Positions 22,471-26,793 of a DNA stretch of 26,793 nt are shown here, one piece after another. The first letter of the stretch is position 1; every line of letters starts with the position of its first letter. Made by a program: the position numbers and the translations under genes. Under the pieces are notes generated by a model. That model worked only from the letters and a program-made list of their open reading frames with translations, did no database searches and was not told the origin of the DNA. The stretch comes from PWXP01 sp964487655 (GTDB lineage Bacteria > Planctomycetota > Planctomycetia > Pirellulales > Thermoguttaceae). The stretch covers positions 1 through 26,793 of the forward strand of contig CAZASB010000023.1 in NCBI GenBank assembly GCA_964487655.1, given 5' to 3'.

Positions 22471-23466
22471 TTGTCGCCAACCGATCACCGAAGTCCTACT
22501 CTCACCCTGACGGCACCCGAGCCGCTTCACGAACTGAAGGCAGGCAACGCCCAGGTCTACGTCTATTCGGAACTGGAGCAAATGGGCCTTGCGACTGCCA
22601 TCAATATTGCGTCACACCAGATGCTCCTCTTCGAGGAGAAAGGCATCTGCAGTATGATGACCATGGCCGCGCCGTCTGCATTCGCATTCTATCGGGCTTA
22701 CCAAAACCTTATTTTCTCATCGCCAGCGCTGCAAAACGCGTTTTACGAGACACATATTTTCCAGTTTGACGACTACGCGCTACCGGTGCATCACCCGGTT
22801 TCATTTCGCTTTCTATTGATGGAGAAGTTCCTTGCCCCCATCGCGAGGTTCTGCGATCCAAGCAAGGTTCACCTCTTTCAAGCCGACGCGCCCGACACGG
22901 AGAAGGCCTGCCGTGAGTACGGCGAGGCTATCCTTGATTTGGGGCCGGATCTGCAGGTTAAAGGCGTTGGCGAGGATGGACATTGGGGGTTTCATCAACC
23001 GGGTATCCCACTGGACGGCGAGCCCAAGTTTATGCGTATAAACCTATCAGAGGCAAACGTCGCGCAACAGATGCGCGATCACCCGACACTCTTCCCCGTG
23101 GCGGCCAAAGTACCGCAATATGCCTACACGGCGAACGTACCGCTCTTTATGCGCACACGAGGGCTCATTGAGGACAACGTTCCACAGCCGAGTAAAGCGT
23201 TCGCGGTACTCGCCACCTACGGCAATGACGTGGTGAAGGATCGTGTTCCTTCAAGTGCGCTGAAAGGCCATCACAACGCTAGCGTCCGCCTCACCTCCGC
23301 GTCGGCATGGGCACTGTTGGAATATCGCGAGAAGGGCGTCGTCGACAGCGGCATGCTACGCCGCCTCGACGCTTCGATGAGCGGCGCCGAGAAACGCGAA
23401 ATTGGACAGCTTGTCGACATGATCCGCGAAACCCTAACGGAAATGGAAATCGCGGTCGCCGACTAG
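22471..23466 (+). CDS. Divergent NagB-fold protein (glucosamine-6-phosphate isomerase-like)
   Basis: A 331-residue protein related to NagB/6-phosphogluconolactonase. FQFDDYALPVHHPVSFRFLL (98-117) matches the FNMDEY region, and GEDGHWGFHQPG (168-179) matches GxDGHIAFNEP. Asp100, Asp169 and His171 are kept. However, Glu148 of NagB is Gln176, Asn147 is His175, and the GSTP phosphate loop is replaced by an Ala/Met-rich stretch, so glucosamine-6-phosphate may not be the substrate. It is clearly distinct from the true nagB at 15188. TTG 22471 is the start because AAGGAG lies 7 bp upstream. It appears to lead an operon with three Tat-exported proteins (gaps of 55, 33 and 69 bp), although it has no signal peptide itself. 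Confidence 0.75.
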   Translation: MSPTDHRSPTLTLTAPEPLHELKAGNAQVYVYSELEQMGLATAINIASHQMLLFEEKGICSMMTMAAPSAFAFYRAYQNLIFSSPALQNAFYETHIFQFDDYALPVHHPVSFRFLLMEKFLAPIARFCDPSKVHLFQADAPDTEKACREYGEAILDLGPDLQVKGVGEDGHWGFHQPGIPLDGEPKFMRINLSEANVAQQMRDHPTLFPVAAKVPQYAYTANVPLFMRTRGLIEDNVPQPSKAFAVLATYGNDVVKDRVPSSALKGHHNASVRLTSASAWALLEYREKGVVDSGMLRRLDASMSGAEKREIGQLVDMIRETLTEMEIAVAD

Positions 23467-23521
23467 AATCGTCGGTGCGTCTCCTTTCGAGCGAATTATT
23501 CACAACCACGGAGCACTCCCC

Positions 23522-24913
23522 ATGAAACGACGCACCTTCCTGAAACTTACCGCCGCCACGGCCGCGGGCATTCACGTGCTTCCTCGCCACGTTTTGGGTG
23601 GGCCGCGATTTGTTCCACCCAGTGAAAAGGTCAATATCGCGTTGATAGGGGCTGGTGGACAGGGGCGAAGTAATACCCGAGTCCTGTTCAAGGAGCCCGA
23701 CGCGCGGATTATCGCGCTGGCCGATCCAATGGAATCGGTCAGCCTCGATAACTTCTACTACAAGGGCATGGCGGGGCGCGGCCCCGTGAAGGCCGAGATC
23801 GAGAAGCACTACGGTGAAAACACGCCAAACTTCCGCTGCACCGAATACGTCGATTTCCGTGAAATGCTTGACAAGGAGAAGACGATCGACGCCGTCCTCT
23901 GCGCCACGCCCGACCACCTGCATGCGTATGTGTCGGTCACGTGCATGCGTAACGGAAAGCACGTCTACTGCGAGAAGCCGCTGACGCACAACATTCGCGA
24001 GGCGCGGGTTGTGTCGCGAGTGGCCAAGGAAACGGGCCTGGCCACGCAACTGGGCAACCAGGGCCACGCGGCCGACGGCATCCGATGTACTGTCGAGATG
24101 CTCCGCGACGGCGCCATTGGGCCCGTGACCGAGGCCCATGCCTGGGTGCCTGCAACGCGATGGAACCCTGGACTTCGTGGACTGCCGGAAGAGACGCCAG
24201 CGGTTCCGGAGGGGCTAAGCTGGGACCTGTGGCTGGGACCGCGCGAGTCGCAGCCTTACCATCCGGAGTATGTACCCGTGGCATGGCGCGATTTCTGGCG
24301 GTTCGGTTGCGGCGCGATGGGCGACTTCGGCTGCCACGATCTCGATGCCGCCGTGTGGGCGTTCGATCTGCGGGTGCCGGCGACCATCGAGGCGTTTCCC
24401 GCCGGGTTTATGAACGACGACATCGCCCCGTACGGCGAAATCTGCTATTTCCAATTTCCGGCGAAGGATGGCCGGCCGCCGCTGAAAGTGACGTGGTACT
24501 CCGGCGGGCTACGACCGCCGCGTCCCGAGGGCCTGCCAGAATCGGTCTCGTTTGCCCGCCGCGGTGCGATGTATGTGGGCGAGAAGGGGTTCATCGTCAC
24601 CGGCGGCGGCACGTCGCGAGAACCGCAACTGTTTCCCGAGACATTGGCCGCCAACTACACGCCGCCCGAACCCACCCTGTCCCGCCCGGCCGGACACCAT
24701 CGCCAGTGGCTGGACGCGATCAAGGGCGGCCCCATGGCCGACAGCCACTTCGGCTACGGTGCCCAGCTTACGGAAATCACTCTGCTCGGCCTGGTCGCCC
24801 TGCGAGCCGGCGTGCAGTGCCAGTGGGACGCCGATGCCATGAAGGTGGCCAACTTTCCCAAGGCCGACGCCATCATCAACGGCGTCTACCGACCGGGATG
24901 GGAAGTCGAGTAG
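23522..24913 (+). CDS. Tat-exported Gfo/Idh/MocA-family oxidoreductase
   Basis: A 463-residue NAD(P)-dependent sugar oxidoreductase-type protein. The Tat signal is KRRTFLKLTAATAAG at the N terminus. The Rossmann loop is GAGGQG (43-48), and the family EKP motif is at 151-153 in CEKPLTHN. The C-terminal domain has CGAMGDFGCHDLDAA, the usual metal/substrate face. Exported Gfo/Idh proteins with Tat signals are abundant in planctomycetes; their cofactor is thought to be bound before export, and substrates are mostly unknown sugars or their derivatives. It begins 55 bp after the NagB-like gene and 33 bp before the pyruvyl-transferase-like gene. Length is normal. Confidence 0.92.
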   Translation: MKRRTFLKLTAATAAGIHVLPRHVLGGPRFVPPSEKVNIALIGAGGQGRSNTRVLFKEPDARIIALADPMESVSLDNFYYKGMAGRGPVKAEIEKHYGENTPNFRCTEYVDFREMLDKEKTIDAVLCATPDHLHAYVSVTCMRNGKHVYCEKPLTHNIREARVVSRVAKETGLATQLGNQGHAADGIRCTVEMLRDGAIGPVTEAHAWVPATRWNPGLRGLPEETPAVPEGLSWDLWLGPRESQPYHPEYVPVAWRDFWRFGCGAMGDFGCHDLDAAVWAFDLRVPATIEAFPAGFMNDDIAPYGEICYFQFPAKDGRPPLKVTWYSGGLRPPRPEGLPESVSFARRGAMYVGEKGFIVTGGGTSREPQLFPETLAANYTPPEPTLSRPAGHHRQWLDAIKGGPMADSHFGYGAQLTEITLLGLVALRAGVQCQWDADAMKVANFPKADAIINGVYRPGWEVE

Positions 24914-24946
24914 TAGTTCCTCGAACACCAACCCAGGGCAAAAACC

Positions 24947-26248
24947 ATGGACCAACATCAGGTAACCAGACGTCAGATTCTCGGATCGCTTGCCGCAACC
25001 GTGACGATGCCTGCCCTCGGCTGGGCAGCGTCGGCCGCAACACCGAAGACACGGCATATCGTGGTGACCTATGCGTGGAGCTATTCCAATATCGGCGATA
25101 TCGGGATCACGCCAGGACTGCTGGCGCTGCTGAACCGCTACGTTCCCGAAGCCCGCGTGACGATTGTCTCGAACGCTCGCGACGATGCCCAGGCGACCGA
25201 GAACCATCGCGCGTTCCTCGGGCGGTATTTCCCGGAAGCAACGGTCATCGGCACGCCGTTCCGCGGTGGCGACGGCAAGGCCTTCGACGAAGCCATGGCC
25301 ACCGCGGACCTGCTGCTGTACAACTCCGGCACGACCCTGTCGCACGGGCGCTGGAACAGCGACTGGAACAAAACCTTGCTCTACTGGATGCCCTTGCTCG
25401 TCGCGCGCGATAGGGGCGTTCCCTACGGCGTCTATTGCCAGTCGTTCGAAACATTCACCGGGCTGTCCAAACGGTTGATCGTGCCGCTGCTGTCGCAGGC
25501 GGACTTCTGCTTCGCCCGCGACGGGGATTCGCTTACGTTCCTGCGCGAGCTGGGAGTGAAGAACAAGCATCTGGAGTTCGGGCCGGACGCCACGTTCGGC
25601 TACGACAGCCGCGACGACCGGTGGGCGGAACAGTTCATGCGCGAATACAACCTCGAGCCTCGCAAGTTCATCACGCTCACCATCCGATCATCCATCCAGG
25701 GGTTCATTGACGAGAAACGAGAGGCCGTTCACGCCGCGAAGCTGCGAGAACTGACCACCACGTGGGTCCGCCAAACCGGCCTGCCCGTGCTCATTTGCCC
25801 CGAGGTGAAGCATGAACTGGAACCGGCCAGAAAGCTCATTTTCGAGCCACTCCCAGACGACGTGAAGAAGCAGGTGCGGTTGAAGGAGACCTTCTGGGAT
25901 CCGGATCAGGCGTTTTCGGTGTACGCGCAGGCGCGGTGTATCGTCAGCATGGAGATGCATTCGGTCATCATGTCGATCGCGGCCGGAACGCCCACCATCC
26001 ACCCGCGGTTCGTCGAGGCGGGCAGGAAGGCCTGGATGCTGCGTGACCTGGGCGTCGAGAAGTGGCTGTCCGACCTCGACGTCGACCCCGCCGAGAAACC
26101 GATCGCCGCCCTGATGGACATCCACAACGACTTCGAGGGAGCGCTGCATAACGTCGGCAACGCAAAGGCCATCGTTGCCCGCCGCCAAGCCGAGACCATG
26201 GCCGTCGTCAAGCAAGCCGTCGAGCGTGGCGCCCGCCCCGTGGGATAA
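24947..26248 (+). CDS. Polysaccharide pyruvyl transferase family protein with Tat signal
   Basis: A 433-residue protein. Residues 1-31 form a Tat-type signal (TRRQILGSLAA, then TMPALGWAASA). The rest matches the polysaccharide pyruvyl transferase family: NIGDIGITPGLLALL (48-62) is its N-terminal GD motif, and EMHSVIMSIAAGTPTI near residue 334 is the C-terminal signature corresponding to the usual R/M-H-x(5)-G-x-P. Family members add pyruvate ketals from phosphoenolpyruvate to sugars, normally in the cytoplasm, so export is unexpected and suggests either a different donor or a binding role. It is in one operon with the preceding Gfo/Idh gene and the following Tat protein. Confidence 0.85.
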   Translation: MDQHQVTRRQILGSLAATVTMPALGWAASAATPKTRHIVVTYAWSYSNIGDIGITPGLLALLNRYVPEARVTIVSNARDDAQATENHRAFLGRYFPEATVIGTPFRGGDGKAFDEAMATADLLLYNSGTTLSHGRWNSDWNKTLLYWMPLLVARDRGVPYGVYCQSFETFTGLSKRLIVPLLSQADFCFARDGDSLTFLRELGVKNKHLEFGPDATFGYDSRDDRWAEQFMREYNLEPRKFITLTIRSSIQGFIDEKREAVHAAKLRELTTTWVRQTGLPVLICPEVKHELEPARKLIFEPLPDDVKKQVRLKETFWDPDQAFSVYAQARCIVSMEMHSVIMSIAAGTPTIHPRFVEAGRKAWMLRDLGVEKWLSDLDVDPAEKPIAALMDIHNDFEGALHNVGNAKAIVARRQAETMAVVKQAVERGARPVG

Positions 26249-26317
26249 GCTCCCAGCTCGCCCACCCGGAATGGGTTCCAGACTCGCCAACTGCATTTGG
26301 AACCAAGGAAACGCAAC

Positions 26318-26793
26318 ATGCATATCTCACGACGCGAGTTCTTGCGCACGGCCGCACTCTCGGCCGCTGGTTCCGCGACGGTCGCGCGAATGCCCCACAC
26401 GGTTCGTGCTGCCAACGCAAACCCGGATGTCCCCGTTCGCGTCATCACGCGAGGCCCGAAGCACCATTGGTTCGGCTACTACGACAAGTTTCAGTTCGAT
26501 CCGACCGACCGATATGTTTTGGGAATGCAGGTGAATTTCGAGCATCGCACGCCGAAGCCAGACGACGTGATTACCGTGGGCATGGTCGACCTCGAGGACG
26601 GCGACCGCTGGATCGAGTTAGGTCAGAGCCGTGCGTGGAACTGGCAGCAGGGCTGCATGTTGCAATGGGTTCCCGGTTTGGCCAGTCGTATCTTGTGGAA
26701 CGACCGAGAGGGCGACCGGTTCGTGTGCCACGTCATGGACGTAAAGACCGGCCAGCGGAGAACTATTCCGCATCCGGTCTACTCCGTCAGTCC
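26318..26793 (+). CDS. Tat-exported protein, probable beta-propeller (3' end cut by window)
   Basis: The first 158 residues of a protein with a clear Tat signal (SRREFLRTAALSAAG), starting at ATG 26318 behind AAGGAA. The mature part opens with KHHWFGYYDKFQFDPTDRYV, and then shows repeated strand-rich units such as ITVGMVDLEDGDRWIELG and GDRFVCHVMDVKTGQRRTIP. These look like blades of a TolB/oligogalacturonate-lyase-type propeller. The HH-x-FGYYD opening is shared by a group of bacterial polysaccharide-associated propeller proteins. The fold call is inferred from the blades seen; an enzyme activity cannot be stated. It is the fourth gene of the NagB-like/Tat operon. Confidence 0.8.
   Translation, partial: MHISRREFLRTAALSAAGSATVARMPHTVRAANANPDVPVRVITRGPKHHWFGYYDKFQFDPTDRYVLGMQVNFEHRTPKPDDVITVGMVDLEDGDRWIELGQSRAWNWQQGCMLQWVPGLASRILWNDREGDRFVCHVMDVKTGQRRTIPHPVYSVS

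Noticed and set aside
24085..25413. Long plus-strand open frame (442 codons) across the Gfo/Idh and pyruvyl-transferase genes
   Set aside because: It is out of frame with both well-supported genes, spans their junction, and gives Arg/Pro-rich nonsense.
24509..25570. Long minus-strand open frame (353 codons)
   Set aside because: It is antisense to two Tat-signal genes with intact motifs and has no recognisable domain.
1..26793. Search for CRISPR arrays, tRNA or rRNA genes, integrases or phage genes
   Set aside because: No repeat-spacer array, cloverleaf, rRNA-like stretch or mobility gene was seen; the only array-like signals are the 14-bp and 18-bp repeats described above.

Overview
The window reads as chromosomal DNA of a planctomycete-like bacterium (Planctomycetota, perhaps Phycisphaerae). 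The basis is moderately high GC, Tat-exported Gfo/Idh-type proteins, a secreted DUF4838 protein, small secreted Tyr/Trp-rich proteins of no known family, a bacterial topoisomerase VI B subunit, and large intergenic gaps with small repeats. This assignment is inference from gene content. No rRNA, tRNA, CRISPR array, integrase or transposase gene was seen.

Layout. (1) 1-5264: an acyl-CoA cassette. A benzoate-CoA-ligase-type enzyme (cut by the left edge) and a tandem-ACT protein run leftward; a thiolase and a fused 3-hydroxyacyl-CoA dehydrogenase/enoyl-CoA hydratase run rightward with an ATGA overlap. (2) 5265-5780: repeat-rich spacer with a MITE-like element and a leftward terminator. (3) 5781-8531: leftward two-gene glycolate/lactate-type oxidase operon (glcD-like, glcF-like). 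(4) 9019-12061: DUF2461 protein, then a secreted DUF4838 protein. (5) 12062-12641: spacer holding two tandem copies of a 54-nt element whose differences preserve a hairpin. (6) 12642-15994: class II aldolase, arabinose-5-phosphate isomerase (kdsD-type, opposite strand) and a canonical nagB behind a structured leader. (7) 16213-18230: RNase D and two small secreted proteins, leftward. (8) 18738-22037: topoisomerase VI subunit B without its A subunit, then a secreted TPR protein. (9) 22471-26793: an apparent operon with a divergent NagB-fold protein followed by three Tat-exported proteins (Gfo/Idh oxidoreductase, pyruvyl-transferase-like protein, and a probable beta-propeller cut by the right edge).

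Functional reading. Genes on the left would activate an acid (possibly aromatic) to its CoA thioester and carry out beta-oxidation-type steps. The middle and right are dominated by carbohydrate and amino-sugar handling: an aldolase, KdsD, two NagB-fold proteins, and exported proteins probably acting on surface or environmental polysaccharide.

The most interesting signals are non-coding or architectural: the tandem 54-nt RNA candidate (12368-12510), the 12-bp long-range helix in front of the nagB ribosome binding site (15084-15171), four TGTAA repeats spaced exactly 14 bp apart in the leader of the NagB-like gene (22398-22453), and a second H2TH-like module inside the topoisomerase VI B transducer region.
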